In this document: piece by piece, positions 7,635 to 16,579 of the stretch
How positions within the stretch are numbered: the stretch's first letter is position 1
How the letters are laid out: every line of letters starts with the position of its first letter
Origin: Lachnospiraceae bacterium
GTDB lineage: Bacteria > Bacillota > Clostridia > Lachnospirales > Lachnospiraceae
Assembly: GCA_017551665.1 (NCBI GenBank)
Contig: JAFZLB010000052.1
Location: 18,044-82,043 of the forward strand
Direction of reading: 5' to 3'
DNA length: 64,000 nucleotides
Notes under the pieces: generated by a model
Told to the model about the DNA's origin: nothing
Seen by the model: the letters and a program-made list of their open reading frames with translations, nothing else
The model's database searches: none
Made by a program: the position numbers and the translations under genes

Positions 7635-8849
7635 TCAGGATGCCTGCTTTGCCAGCACTTCTTCCATCAGTTTATCCGCGATGATCAGCGAACGCGGCAC
7701 ATGGAAGGGTCCCTTGAAGGTGCTTCCCTTGCAGGGCGGCTCCGTCGGCTTGCCGTCGCGGCGAAGATAGCCGTACCACTCGCCGTATTCCGGATCCGCG
7801 AAGAAGGTTTTGCAGTAATCCGCGGTTTTGTAAAACCAGTCGAGGTAAAAGTCATCCTGCGTATCCAGATAGAAGCGCAGCGTCGCGATCAGCATTTCGT
7901 TGTGCGGCCACCAGAGCTTCATGTCATGCTCATAGGCTTCCGGCGGATAGCCCTTGCAGTCGATGAAGTAAAGCAGGCCTCCGTATTCCTTGTCCCATCC
8001 GGCTTCCAGCGCGTTTTTGAAAATCCGCTGTGCCGTTTCGTGCAGCGCCTTGTCGCCCGTGGCATTTGCCTGATCCGCCAAAAACCAGCTGCCTTCGATG
8101 TCATGGCCGGGATTGACGACGCGCCCCGCCGTGCATTCCAAGAGCGGCGTGCCGTCCGGTGCCGTCGTCTCCAGCACACATTTCAAATCCGGCTTGTAGT
8201 GGTAGCGGATGATTTCGTCGACACAGGCGTCTGCGCGTTCCTCATAGAGCGCGGCCTGTTCTTTGTCGCAGCGCTTCATCACGTTCGTTACATTGAGGTA
8301 AATCATCGGGTCGCCGAAGGAGCGCATCTTCCGCGTTTCGGGATCCGTCTTCGGCGGCATCCCGACGGGGTCCGCGAGTACGTCGTGCCGAAGGTCCCAG
8401 GTGCGGTGATAAGTTTTCCGTGCGGCGGCAAGCGCGGCCTCGTCCCCGGTGTTGGCGTAATACTCCGCGTTCGCGATGGTGTAGAAATCCTCCGAAAAGA
8501 AATAGCGGCGCTGCCGTAAGGGCTTCCCGTCCCCGGTAACGGTGAAGTACAGACGGTCGCCCGCGCCGTGGTTGACGCAGTGCGCATTCAGAAAATCGAT
8601 GCAGCTTTTGGAGAAGTTCAGCCACTCCACTTTTTTGCCGTAGACCGTGCAGAGGTAGGAAAAAATCCAGCCGCAGCGTCCCTGCATCCAGACGCTTTTG
8701 TCCGTGGAGTAGATTTCCCCCTTCCGGTCAAGGCAGGTGAAAACACCGCCGTGCTCCCTGTCCTGCCCGTGCGCGAGCCAGAACTGAGTGCAGCGGGTCA
8801 GTTCTTCCTTGATCCATTTATGTACTTCTTGAAATTTTGCCTGATCCAT
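7635..8849 (-). CDS. AGE-family N-acylglucosamine 2-epimerase
   Basis: The 404-residue protein matches the N-acylglucosamine 2-epimerase (renin-binding protein) family along its length: an (alpha/alpha)6 barrel with VWMQGRCGWIFSYL near residue 55, and conserved histidines in VNPGHDIEGSWFLAD, KLWWPHNEMLIA and GPFHVPRSLI near the C-terminus. The family interconverts GlcNAc and ManNAc. Next to nanA and a ROK gene the likely role is conversion of ManNAc released by the lyase, in place of the NanE ManNAc-6-phosphate epimerase, though other sugars are possible. It begins 17 bases after the nanA stop, with AGGCGGGAG before the ATG. Confidence 0.88.
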   Translation of the reverse strand: MDQAKFQEVHKWIKEELTRCTQFWLAHGQDREHGGVFTCLDRKGEIYSTDKSVWMQGRCGWIFSYLCTVYGKKVEWLNFSKSCIDFLNAHCVNHGAGDRLYFTVTGDGKPLRQRRYFFSEDFYTIANAEYYANTGDEAALAAARKTYHRTWDLRHDVLADPVGMPPKTDPETRKMRSFGDPMIYLNVTNVMKRCDKEQAALYEERADACVDEIIRYHYKPDLKCVLETTAPDGTPLLECTAGRVVNPGHDIEGSWFLADQANATGDKALHETAQRIFKNALEAGWDKEYGGLLYFIDCKGYPPEAYEHDMKLWWPHNEMLIATLRFYLDTQDDFYLDWFYKTADYCKTFFADPEYGEWYGYLRRDGKPTEPPCKGSTFKGPFHVPRSLIIADKLMEEVLAKQAS

Positions 8850-8866
8850 TTTGCTCCCGCCTTTCT

Positions 8867-9784
8867 TTACAGAAACTTTTCCCTCGCCTCGCGGATCATC
8901 TTCGCGGCTTCTTCCACAACGGCCTCATCCTCCGGGATGAGATTGGCCAATGGGGCACGCACGCCGCCGATATCAAGATCTTCGTTTTTGCGCAACACGC
9001 CTTTGATCACCGCGTACATGCTGCCGTGCGCGGAACACATTTTGTAAATGATCTCGTTGACGGCGTATTGCAGCGCCTGTGCTTCCTGCGCTTTTCCTTC
9101 CGAAAGAAGCGCGTCCATTTTCAAAAAGAGATCCGGCATCGCGCCGTAGGTGCCGCCGATTCCGCCGTCCGCACCGATCGCGCGTCCAGCGACAAACTGC
9201 TCGTCCGGCCCGTTGAAGACAACGCAGTTTTCGCCGCCTTCCGCCTTGAACATCTGGATGTCCTGTACGGGCATGGAGGAATTTTTCACGCCGATGACGC
9301 GCGGATTTTCCCGCATCTTTTTGAAGAGCGGCATCGTCAGGGAAACTCCCGCCAGCTGCGGGATGTTGTAGATGATGAAATCCGTCTTCGGTGCCGCGGC
9401 GGAAATGTCATTCCAGTACGCGGCAATCGCGTGCTCCGGCAGCCGGAAGTAGATCGGCGGGATGGACGCGATGGCGTCCGCGCCAAGCTGCTCCGCATGT
9501 GCGGCAAGTGCGGCGGAATCCGCTGTGTTGTTGCAGGCAACATGACAGATCACGGTGAGTTTTCCCTTCGCCTCCTCCATTACGGCTTCCAAAATCTGCT
9601 TGCGTTCTTCGACGCTTAAGTAAATGCATTCGCCGGAAGAACCGTTCACATAGACGCCCTTTACGCCCTTTTCCACGAAGTAACGTGCAAGCGCCTTCGT
9701 CCGCGCGGAAGACACTGTTCCGTCCTCCTCATAACAGGCGTAAAACGCCGGAATGATACCCTTGTACTTTGCAAAATCACTCAT
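8867..9784 (-). CDS. nanA: N-acetylneuraminate lyase (DapA/NanA family)
   Basis: The enzyme cleaves N-acetylneuraminate to pyruvate and ManNAc through a Schiff base. The 305-residue protein has the family motifs in order: VNGSSGE at 47-52, YNIP with Tyr139, and VIGVKNSS with the Schiff-base Lys167, followed by FNGPDEQF and GADGGIGG. The GSSGE version and the operon context favour the neuraminate lyase over dihydrodipicolinate synthase. It is the first gene of the leftward sialic acid group. The 85 bases upstream separate it from tdk and hold no clear consensus promoter that I could find. Confidence 0.9.
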   Translation of the reverse strand: MSDFAKYKGIIPAFYACYEEDGTVSSARTKALARYFVEKGVKGVYVNGSSGECIYLSVEERKQILEAVMEEAKGKLTVICHVACNNTADSAALAAHAEQLGADAIASIPPIYFRLPEHAIAAYWNDISAAAPKTDFIIYNIPQLAGVSLTMPLFKKMRENPRVIGVKNSSMPVQDIQMFKAEGGENCVVFNGPDEQFVAGRAIGADGGIGGTYGAMPDLFLKMDALLSEGKAQEAQALQYAVNEIIYKMCSAHGSMYAVIKGVLRKNEDLDIGGVRAPLANLIPEDEAVVEEAAKMIREAREKFL

Positions 9785-9869
9785 GTTTGACCTGCCTTTC
9801 CTGCGATGAGCACTTGGCGGATGTTCTTTATCCGCTTATGCGTGAATGTACATCCTTCGTGCCGAAACT

Positions 9870-10481
9870 CTACCCCTGCGCGCCCTGATACTTCGCGCGC
9901 ATCTTCGGTCCGATGTTGCCTTCCTTATAATGCGCGTAGCAGAGCGAAATATAAGATTCGTTTCCGCCGATGACCACCTGCGCCCCGTCGCGCACCACGT
10001 TACCCCTGCCGTCAATCCGCGCGTTGCAGTTTGCTCCGTTGCCGCACCAGCACACGGTTTTCAACTCCTGCACCACGTCTGCGATCGCGGCAAGTTCCAG
10101 CGAAGCGGGGAAGGGACGCAGCTGGAAATCCGTCTTAAGCCCGTAGCAGATCACGGGCAGCTCCATGTCGTGCACAATGGCGTACATCTGCGGAATCAGC
10201 TTCGGATCGCAGAACTGCACCTCGTCGATGATGACCGCGTCATAGCCTTCGAGACGCTTCTTTGTCTCGTTGATGTCCGGCAGAAAATAATCCTCGAAAA
10301 ACTCGCAGGCTCGCTCCAACCCGATGCGCGAACGCAAGACCTGTTCGCCGTCGCGCGATTCAATCTTCGGCTTGAGCAGCAGCGGCCGCAGACCTTTCTC
10401 TTCATAATTGAAGACCACCATCAGTGCGTTGGCGGTCTTGGAACTTCCCATGGCGCCGAAGCGGAAATACAGTCTTGCCAT
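9870..10481 (-). CDS. tdk: Thymidine kinase
   Basis: It phosphorylates thymidine to dTMP in the salvage pathway. The 203-residue protein carries the P-loop GAMGSSKT at residues 9-16, the IIDEVQF Walker B-type motif and the lid region with zinc ligands in CWCGNGANCNAR. A late GNESYISLCYAHY provides thymidine-binding residues and the last metal ligand. It ends in TAG. It lies among sialic acid genes without an obvious functional link and is probably an independent transcription unit; a dispersed 23-bp repeat lies just upstream. Confidence 0.95.
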   Translation of the reverse strand: MARLYFRFGAMGSSKTANALMVVFNYEEKGLRPLLLKPKIESRDGEQVLRSRIGLERACEFFEDYFLPDINETKKRLEGYDAVIIDEVQFCDPKLIPQMYAIVHDMELPVICYGLKTDFQLRPFPASLELAAIADVVQELKTVCWCGNGANCNARIDGRGNVVRDGAQVVIGGNESYISLCYAHYKEGNIGPKMRAKYQGAQG

Positions 10482-10488
10482 TTTCTTT

Positions 10489-10511
10489 CTCCGTCAGAGT
10501 GGTTGAGACTT
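10489..10511. repeat. Dispersed 23-bp repeat, copy A
   Basis: CTCCGTCAGAGTGGTTGAGACTT matches the copy at 17734-17756 with a single difference (A versus G). It lies 7 bases upstream of the tdk start codon, in the gap before brnA. Read on the minus strand it encodes KSQPL followed by TGA, the same ending as the yhcH gene at 17739. Confidence 0.6.
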
Positions 10512-10572
10512 TAGCGAAATACTAAGCGCTTTCCAAATAATGCCATGCCTTTCGGTCTTTTTCATCTTTAGA

Positions 10573-10767
10573 CTACGCACGCAGTGCCTCGGGCTTACGC
10601 GGCGGATTGACCCGGCGAAACTTAATTGCCTGCTCGGGTGTCGTTTCCGGACAATCCTCATCGAATGTAATCGGCATAAGATGCGCGGCACGTATCTCTT
10701 GCTTTTCTTCTTCCGAAAAAGCAAGTTCCTTTTTCATTTCTTCCGACATATTAATCGTGTTTACCAT
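10573..10767 (-). CDS. brnA: BrnA-like antitoxin
   Basis: The 64-residue, strongly charged protein has an EEMKKELAFSEEEKQEIRAA helix followed by a region ending in EQAIKFRR, which suits a BrnA-type antitoxin. The identification rests mainly on position: its ATG at 10767 overlaps the end of the BrnT-like gene by 17 bases, the standard toxin-first order of brnTA. An AGGGGG site precedes the ATG. BrnA binds BrnT and represses the operon. It stops with TAG. The sequence is short and not strongly diagnostic. Confidence 0.65.
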   Translation of the reverse strand: MVNTINMSEEMKKELAFSEEEKQEIRAAHLMPITFDEDCPETTPEQAIKFRRVNPPRKPEALRA

Positions 10768-11164
10768 AATACAGCCCCCTTTCAAAGCTTGTTGCAAGCC
10801 TGGCGGAGATCAGCCTTATCACATCCTTATCTTTTTTTGACGTATCATCTGCCGTTCGCTCCGTGTAAACAACATATACGATTTCTTCCTGCTCATTTGG
10901 AAATGCGCGAATATTTCCAATCAAAACATCCCCGTGTGAACCGTTTGTTCCAATGATGCCCGCTGACAAGTCTCCGATCGTATTATATCTGTCTTCATCC
11001 AAACTATTCTCATCGTCATAAAACTCAATCCGGTCGTAATCGAAGAACACACGTGCCGCACTGCGAAAAGACAGACCGTGCGCCTTTATATTACTCTGAT
11101 TCTTATTATCGTCATACTCGAAAGTGATGCCACCCAGTTCAAATCTGACGAAACGCTCATCCAT
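10751..11164 (-). CDS. brnT: BrnT-family toxin, longer than usual
   Basis: BrnT toxins are RelE-fold ribonucleases. The characteristic motifs are present: FEYDDNKNQSNIKAHGLSF at the start, ARVFFDYDRIEFYDD, YVVYTER and RLISARLATSFER near the end. The product is 137 residues against about 90 for most members. Extra sequence lies in the middle (after DRYNTIGDLSAG) and before the last strand (DDTSKKDK). The start at 11164 is chosen over an ATG 87 bases upstream because AGGAG lies 7 bases before it. It overlaps brnA downstream, forming a type II toxin-antitoxin pair inserted among metabolic genes. Confidence 0.8.
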   Translation of the reverse strand: MDERFVRFELGGITFEYDDNKNQSNIKAHGLSFRSAARVFFDYDRIEFYDDENSLDEDRYNTIGDLSAGIIGTNGSHGDVLIGNIRAFPNEQEEIVYVVYTERTADDTSKKDKDVIRLISARLATSFERGLYYGKHD

Positions 11165-11269
11165 TATTCTCTCCTGTTCTTTATTATAGCAAACAGCGCC
11201 TGTTTCTGTAGCCCTGTGCGGTCGATTATGGCGTTCCTGCCTTTTCATCATAACACAGATGAGACGATT

Positions 11270-11989
11270 TTACGAAATCCGGATGTCCCGTTTTGCAAGA
11301 GCCGCGCTCAATACATCACTCATGATTCTGTAACCGCCGGCATCCGGATGAAGACCGTCGTACATAGTGCCTGCTTTTGGCAGATAGCCGTCTGTATCAA
11401 CAATACTGCCGAAATAGTCTGCATAAATTAATCCCTCGGTCGCGCAGAATTCCGACAGCCATGCATTCAAATCCCGAATGAAACGCTGCCTCGTTTCCAC
11501 ATGAAGCGAAAGGACGATTTTCATGGGCAGGAGAGAGCCGATGGCAAGTGTGATGCCTGCCGCTTTTGTCCGCATGGCCATATCGGATATGTTTTCTTTT
11601 GCACGCCCCAGCACCTCATCAAAGGGCAGGGGAGGTAACAGTTTCCAATAATCCCCTTCCAAATCCATCGTGTCGTTGATGCCGATATGAAGAATGATGA
11701 CCCCGGGATTCAGCTGGAGCGCGTCATAATCATAGCGTTTGTTCAGGTAGGTTGTTGTGTCTCCGGCAATTCCCCGATTGATACAGCGGCATTCTTCCTT
11801 GTAAAAATAGGCGTCCAATTCCCAGAACCGCGTGATGGAATCACCGATGAAAAGGAAATCCGGGCGGATGTTTTCGCGGATCAGGGAATGGTTGCGGATG
11901 TTGTATTCCTTCCTGTCGCGGTCGGCAGCAATGTCAAGGGAAAAATAGCCGGGGCTTTGATATTCGTCTGTGGAAAGAACAGGTTTCAT
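11270..11989 (-). CDS. SGNH/GDSL-family hydrolase, possible sialate esterase
   Basis: All four SGNH blocks are visible in the 239-residue protein: FIGDSITRFW with the catalytic Ser, NRGIAGDTT with Gly, HIGINDTMD with Asn, and DGLHPDAGGY with the catalytic Asp and His. No signal peptide is seen, so it acts in the cytoplasm. It is divergent from the AraC regulator in front of the sialic acid transporter, where deacetylation of O-acetylated sialic acid would fit, but the true substrate is unknown. An ATG exists 33 bases upstream; the start at 11989 is preferred because AGGA lies 8 bases before it. Confidence 0.82.
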   Translation of the reverse strand: MKPVLSTDEYQSPGYFSLDIAADRDRKEYNIRNHSLIRENIRPDFLFIGDSITRFWELDAYFYKEECRCINRGIAGDTTTYLNKRYDYDALQLNPGVIILHIGINDTMDLEGDYWKLLPPLPFDEVLGRAKENISDMAMRTKAAGITLAIGSLLPMKIVLSLHVETRQRFIRDLNAWLSEFCATEGLIYADYFGSIVDTDGYLPKAGTMYDGLHPDAGGYRIMSDVLSAALAKRDIRIS

Positions 11990-12142
11990 GGCATCATCCT
12001 TCCGGAAATCATGATCGTTCACAGAATCAATTATATGAGCAAACGCCGGGAAAAGAAAGAGAAGATAGACACAATAATAGTATTTTATGCTTGAAATTCA
12101 AAGCTATCATCCGTTAATATGGAACAGACAGGGGGAGATGGG

Positions 12143-13027
12143 ATGAATTATGTCATCAATAACATGAAGTTCAATTTTCTCTACATCGACACCTATTCCT
12201 TCAACAAAGAATGGGTGTTCCTGGAGGCTGTCACGCCATACAGTATGCTGCGCTATATTGAAAGCGGCTCCGGGACGTTTTTCATTGACGGCGAGGAAAT
12301 CTCCGCGGAAGAGGGCTATGTTATCTACATTCCGCAGGGTAGCCGTCTTTCCTGTTATGCCAATACCAATCACTTTGTCTTTACCAGCATCCGTTTTACC
12401 ACAACGGTCAGCTTCGGCGGAAGTGATTTTCTTGCGGAGTATTACCGGTTGCCAAAGCGGATGGCGGCCTCGGACGAAAAGCAGTATTTTGATAACATCT
12501 TTTACTGGGTCAGACATGAAGAAGCGGCCAGAATGTTTTTCGTCAGGGGCAACCTTGAAATACTGATCGGGACATTGATTTCAAGGAATTGTGAGGGGCT
12601 TTCCGACAGGGATGAAAGGGAAAACGCGTCGGATCATATCAACCGCCTGCGCGCAAAACAAAACAGTCCGGCGGACAATCTGCTGGATCCGCGCATCCAA
12701 CGCGTAACGGACTATATCACCATTCATCCGACAGAACGGTTCACGCCACGTGCACTTGCCGAAATGGCGGGGCTTTCCAAACAGCGCTTCAGTGCGCTGT
12801 TCAAACAGCAGGTCGGCAAGCCGCCGATGACCTATGTCCGGGAACTGAAGCTGGGGATTGCGGCAAGAAAGCTCCTTGTATCCGCGGATTCCGTCAGTGA
12901 AGTTGCTTATGAAATCGGCTACAACGATCCGAATTATTTTATTCGTGAGTTCAAGTGTATGTTCGGCTATACACCGAGACAGTATCGTAAAGTCTCGCAG
13001 GGGGCGCAGGACCATACAAAACAATAA
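12143..13027 (+). CDS. AraC-family transcriptional regulator
   Basis: The 294-residue protein has an N-terminal cupin-like sensing domain (residues about 1-150, including a SGTFFIDGEE strand pair). A C-terminal double helix-turn-helix starts near residue 190 at RVTDYITIHP and includes LAEMAGLSKQRFSALFKQQVG and VAYEIGYNDPNYFIREFK, ending with the family signature GYTPRQYR. It lies directly before the solute-binding protein, permeases and NanOx-like gene and divergent from the SGNH hydrolase, so it probably controls the sialic acid transport genes. The ATG at 12143 has GGGGGAG upstream; an earlier ATG at 12119 lacks a ribosome site. Confidence 0.88.
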   Translation: MNYVINNMKFNFLYIDTYSFNKEWVFLEAVTPYSMLRYIESGSGTFFIDGEEISAEEGYVIYIPQGSRLSCYANTNHFVFTSIRFTTTVSFGGSDFLAEYYRLPKRMAASDEKQYFDNIFYWVRHEEAARMFFVRGNLEILIGTLISRNCEGLSDRDERENASDHINRLRAKQNSPADNLLDPRIQRVTDYITIHPTERFTPRALAEMAGLSKQRFSALFKQQVGKPPMTYVRELKLGIAARKLLVSADSVSEVAYEIGYNDPNYFIREFKCMFGYTPRQYRKVSQGAQDHTKQ

Positions 13028-13288
13028 TCTTAAAGAGCGAGCGTATTGTGCTATTTTTAAGACGATTTTTTCGTTTTTCTTCCGTCCCGTGTCTGTTGTT
13101 TCACGGGTTTTCATTCGAAAAGCACAAAAACAGCGCTTGATTTAACAGTGCCATAAATAGCATGAAAAGAAAAAGTTTCAAACGTATTATGCTACTAATA
13201 AGTCTCCCATCTGTGGAAAAACACCAAAACGAAAAATTATAATAAACACAGATTCGTGTTTTTTCACAACGCATGCAAGGAGGACAAT
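13028..13288 (+). other. Intergenic region with possible terminator and promoter
   Basis: Arms TCTTAAA (13028-13034) and TTTAAGA (13056-13062) could form a hairpin followed by T-rich runs, a weak terminator for the AraC gene. A TATAAT at 13238-13243 lies 46 bases before the binding-protein ATG, but I see no good -35 partner 16-18 bases upstream, which would suit an activator-dependent promoter. The rest is AT-rich and without a plausible gene. Confidence 0.4.
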
Positions 13289-14731
13289 ATGAAAAGGAAA
13301 CTCAGTTTGTTGCTCATGACCGCACTGCTGGCGACGACACTTGCCGCGTGCACATCTTCGTCCGGAGGGGACGCTTCCACTACGCCGGCAGAAACATCGA
13401 ATGCCGCTTCCGAAGAAAAAACTCAGGAAGCCGATGAGGCGCCTGCGGACACAGGAACAACACAGGAAGCAGAAGTTGCAGAAACGGAAGCAGACGAACT
13501 GGAGGGAGAGATCACCTTCTGGCATTCCTTCACGCAGGGGCCGAGAATGGAAAACATCCAGGCGGCCGCAGAAGCGTTCATGACGGATCATCCGAAGGTA
13601 AAAATCAACATTGAAACATACTCATGGGGTGATTTCTACACAAAATGGACGACCGGTCTTGCCTCCGGTAATGTCCCGGATATGAGCACAGCCCGTGCGG
13701 GCGAAGTGGTGGAAATGATCAACGCGGATGCCATCCTTCCGCTGGATGACCTGATTGACAGCATCGGACGAGCCCGGTTCTATGAATCCCCGATCCAGGA
13801 AATGACCTATTCGGACGGCAACTGCTACGCGGTACCGATTTATTCCCATGCATTTGTCATGTGGTACCGCAAGGATCTGCTGGAGAAGTATAACCTTGAG
13901 GTTCCGAAGACATGGGATGAGTTCAACGAGGCCGCAACCGCGATCACGCAGGGTGAAAACGGTGAGGTCTACGGCTGCTCCGTGCCGATGGGAACCAATG
14001 ACCTGTATGCCACCTGCTTCCTTGATACCTATGTGGGGAGCAACCGTGAGTCCCTGATCACGCAGGACCGCAAGCCGAATCTGACGTCCCCGACCGCACT
14101 GGAAGGCATTCAGTACTGGGTGGATATGTACAAAAACAATTCGCCCGCGGATTCGATCAACTTCAATACGCTGGATCAGGCAACCCTGTATTATCAGGGC
14201 AAGAACGCGTTTGACTTCAACAGCGGATTCCATATCAGCGGCGTGGAAGCAAACACACCGGAGCTGTTGGATTACATCGATTGCGCACCCGTTCCCACGA
14301 TCAACGGTGACGGCAATCCGGACTACATCGTCAACAACATGCCGATGGTGGTATGGAAGAATTCTGCGCATCCGGAAATCTGCAAGGCCTTTATCGAGTA
14401 TTTCTACGAGCCGGATAATTATATCCCGTTCCTGCATTCCGTTCCGGTCGGCATGATGCCGGCGCTGAAGGAGATCACCAACGATCCGGCGTTCCTGAAC
14501 AATGACACGATTAAAAAGTATCAGAACGCGATGGAAACCATCAGTGACGCATTGAGTCACGGAACTTATATCGCCATGGAATACGGCCCCTGCGTGGAAG
14601 CCGGGATCCTGGCAAACCAGCGCGTCATAGAAAATATGTTCCAGGATATTGTCCTGAACGGCACGCCGGTGGAGGAAGCGGCACAGGCAGCCGAAGAACA
14701 GCTGCTGGAATTGTTCTCGGCGGCAGAGTAA
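13289..14731 (+). CDS. ABC transporter solute-binding lipoprotein, probably for sialic acid
   Basis: The 480-residue protein is a family 1 extracellular solute-binding protein. It has a lipoprotein signal with lipobox LAAC near residue 20, an acidic/Ser/Thr-rich linker to about residue 70, and then a mature domain beginning EITFWHSFTQGPRMENIQ. The ATG at 13289 follows GCAAGGAGG. The binding-protein, permease, permease, oxidoreductase order mirrors the 2,7-anhydro-Neu5Ac uptake genes known in gut Ruminococcus, which is the basis for the substrate guess; the sequence alone does not prove it. It would deliver substrate to the permeases at 14810 and 15703. Confidence 0.85.
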   Translation: MKRKLSLLLMTALLATTLAACTSSSGGDASTTPAETSNAASEEKTQEADEAPADTGTTQEAEVAETEADELEGEITFWHSFTQGPRMENIQAAAEAFMTDHPKVKINIETYSWGDFYTKWTTGLASGNVPDMSTARAGEVVEMINADAILPLDDLIDSIGRARFYESPIQEMTYSDGNCYAVPIYSHAFVMWYRKDLLEKYNLEVPKTWDEFNEAATAITQGENGEVYGCSVPMGTNDLYATCFLDTYVGSNRESLITQDRKPNLTSPTALEGIQYWVDMYKNNSPADSINFNTLDQATLYYQGKNAFDFNSGFHISGVEANTPELLDYIDCAPVPTINGDGNPDYIVNNMPMVVWKNSAHPEICKAFIEYFYEPDNYIPFLHSVPVGMMPALKEITNDPAFLNNDTIKKYQNAMETISDALSHGTYIAMEYGPCVEAGILANQRVIENMFQDIVLNGTPVEEAAQAAEEQLLELFSAAE

Positions 14732-14757
14732 GCAAGGCAGTATAAGGAAGATTTGTG

Positions 14758-14787
14758 CGGCGGCGGAAACCCCGGTTTCCGCCGCCG
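14758..14787 (+). terminator. GC-rich stem-loop between binding-protein and permease genes
   Basis: CGGCGGCGGAAACC (14758-14771) is perfectly complementary to GGTTTCCGCCGCCG (14774-14787); allowing a 4-base loop, 13 pairs can form. Only three T follow, so it is a poor terminator. It is more likely a 3'-end stabiliser or partial attenuator that keeps binding-protein mRNA above permease mRNA. Confidence 0.65.
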
Positions 14788-14809
14788 TTTCCAAAGCAGG
14801 AAGGGATCT

Positions 14810-15706
14810 ATGCGTGGCAATAAAAAAATGATTGCATCCATGACGAGCTGGTTCTTTGTGCTTCCCGCGATTCTTGTCGTGGTGCTTTTGATGCTATATC
14901 CTGTCACGTCCAGTATTTTTTACAGCTTCACAAACAAGAATCTGATCAAAGCTGATTTCAGAATGATCGGACTTGATAACTATAAGGCAATTCTCAGTGA
15001 CAAATCTTTCTGGACCGCTTTTGTTACCAATCTGAAATGGACGGCCATTTCATTGGCGGGACAGTTGTTTGTGGGATTTACCGCTGCTTTGGCGCTGAAC
15101 AGGATTAAACGCGGCAGCGGAATATACAGGACGCTGCTGATTATCCCGTGGGCGTTTCCGTCGATCGTGCTTGCCTTTTCATGGAAATGGATTCTGAACG
15201 GAGTTTCGGGTTTCTTGCCGAATATACTGGTAAAACTCGGCATTTGTGAGACGGCACCGCAGTTTTTAAGCAGCGCAGAGCTTGCGTTTCCGACTCTGGT
15301 GTTTTTGAACATCTGGTTTGGAGCGCCGCTGATGATGGTCAATATTCTTTCCGCCCTGCAGACCGTACCGCAGGATCAGTACGAATCCGCCCAACTGGAC
15401 GGAGCTTCCGGGATTCAATCATTTTGCCACATTACATTTCCTCACATCCGTATGGTGGTGGGGCTGTTGGTTGTATTGCGTACGATATGGGTGTTTAACA
15501 GTTTCGACATCATCTATCTGATCACCGGCGGGGGACCGGGCAACAAGACGATGACAGTGCCGATTTATGCGTATGATACCGGATGGGGAATGCGCATGCT
15601 TGGAAAGTCATCCGCGGTGACGGTGTTGCTGCTGCTGTTTCTGCTGCTTGTCTGTTCTCTGTATTTCAGGCTGTTGAACCGTTGGGAAAAGGAGAGCACG
15701 TCATGA
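14810..15706 (+). CDS. Sugar ABC transporter permease (MalF/UgpA type)
   Basis: The 298-residue membrane protein has six predicted transmembrane segments. The cytoplasmic EAA loop YESAQLDGASGIQSFCHITFP, which contacts the ATPase, lies around residues 195-215. It forms a heterodimer with the next permease, whose ATG overlaps this gene's stop (15703-15706). No ATPase is encoded beside them; the MsmX/UgpC-like protein at 30552 is the obvious candidate. The ATG at 14810 follows AGGAAGGG. Base composition is more AT-rich than the surrounding catabolic genes. Confidence 0.9.
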   Translation: MRGNKKMIASMTSWFFVLPAILVVVLLMLYPVTSSIFYSFTNKNLIKADFRMIGLDNYKAILSDKSFWTAFVTNLKWTAISLAGQLFVGFTAALALNRIKRGSGIYRTLLIIPWAFPSIVLAFSWKWILNGVSGFLPNILVKLGICETAPQFLSSAELAFPTLVFLNIWFGAPLMMVNILSALQTVPQDQYESAQLDGASGIQSFCHITFPHIRMVVGLLVVLRTIWVFNSFDIIYLITGGGPGNKTMTVPIYAYDTGWGMRMLGKSSAVTVLLLLFLLLVCSLYFRLLNRWEKESTS

Positions 15707-16551
15707 AAAAAGGGAAGCTGCTCCGGCGTGCACGTCCGGGAACGATCATCAGTTATGTTTATCTGACTGTTTTATCACTTGTAGCGGTTTTTCCGCTTTT
15801 GTGGATTCTGCTTTCCTCCGTGAAGCCGAAGGGAGAATTGACACAGAATCCAACGGCGATCCTTCCGTCTTCCGTCACCTGGGAAAACTTCAAAACGGTG
15901 TTTCAGCAGTTGAACTTCGGAACAAATGTGAGAAACAGCGTCATCATTGCCGGATCCACGACACTGATCGCGATCATCATTGCCTCTCTTGGCGCTTATG
16001 GTGTTGTGCGCTTTTTCCCGAGATTCGGGAAGTTCATGACGCGCATTCTGATCACGACCTATATGTTTCCGCCAATTTTACTGGCAGTGCCGTACGCAAT
16101 CATTATGGGTCGCATCGGTCTGATGAACAACAGAGCGGGACTGGTCATTGTCTATTTGTCAATCACCGTTCCCTATGCACTATGGCTTCTCGTGGGGTTT
16201 GTTCACACGGTGCCGCTAGAAATCGAGGAGGCTGCACGGGTGGACGGTGCGAATAAGATACAGGTGTTTTATAAGGTTGTATTGCCGATCATGGCGCCCG
16301 GTATTGTGGCGGTTGCAATATACACGTTCATCAACGTCTGGAATGAATTTTTGTATTCGCTGATTATGATGAACAGCACAGAGAAAATGACCATCGCCGT
16401 GGCACTGAAATCCCTGACGGGTCAGGAGGTTCTGGACTGGGGCGTGATGATGGCAGCGTCAACGGTGGTTGTACTGCCGTCCGTTATCTTCTTTATGTTG
16501 ATACAAAAGAAAATCGCGGGCGGATTGGCGCAGGGTGCGGTGAAGTCTTAA
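15703..16551 (+). CDS. Sugar ABC transporter permease (MalG/UgpE type)
   Basis: The 282-residue permease has six predicted transmembrane helices and the EAA loop EIEEAARVDGANKIQVFYK followed by VVLPIMAPGI. The C-terminus GGLAQGAVKS is characteristic of the second CUT1 permease. Its ATG overlaps the stop codon of the first permease by four bases, a sign of translational coupling. Together they import the ligand delivered by the lipoprotein at 13289, probably a sialic acid derivative. Confidence 0.9.
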   Translation: MKKGKLLRRARPGTIISYVYLTVLSLVAVFPLLWILLSSVKPKGELTQNPTAILPSSVTWENFKTVFQQLNFGTNVRNSVIIAGSTTLIAIIIASLGAYGVVRFFPRFGKFMTRILITTYMFPPILLAVPYAIIMGRIGLMNNRAGLVIVYLSITVPYALWLLVGFVHTVPLEIEEAARVDGANKIQVFYKVVLPIMAPGIVAVAIYTFINVWNEFLYSLIMMNSTEKMTIAVALKSLTGQEVLDWGVMMAASTVVVLPSVIFFMLIQKKIAGGLAQGAVKS

Positions 16552-16579
16552 AGGTTGAGCCGCAAAGAAAGGAAAAAAC

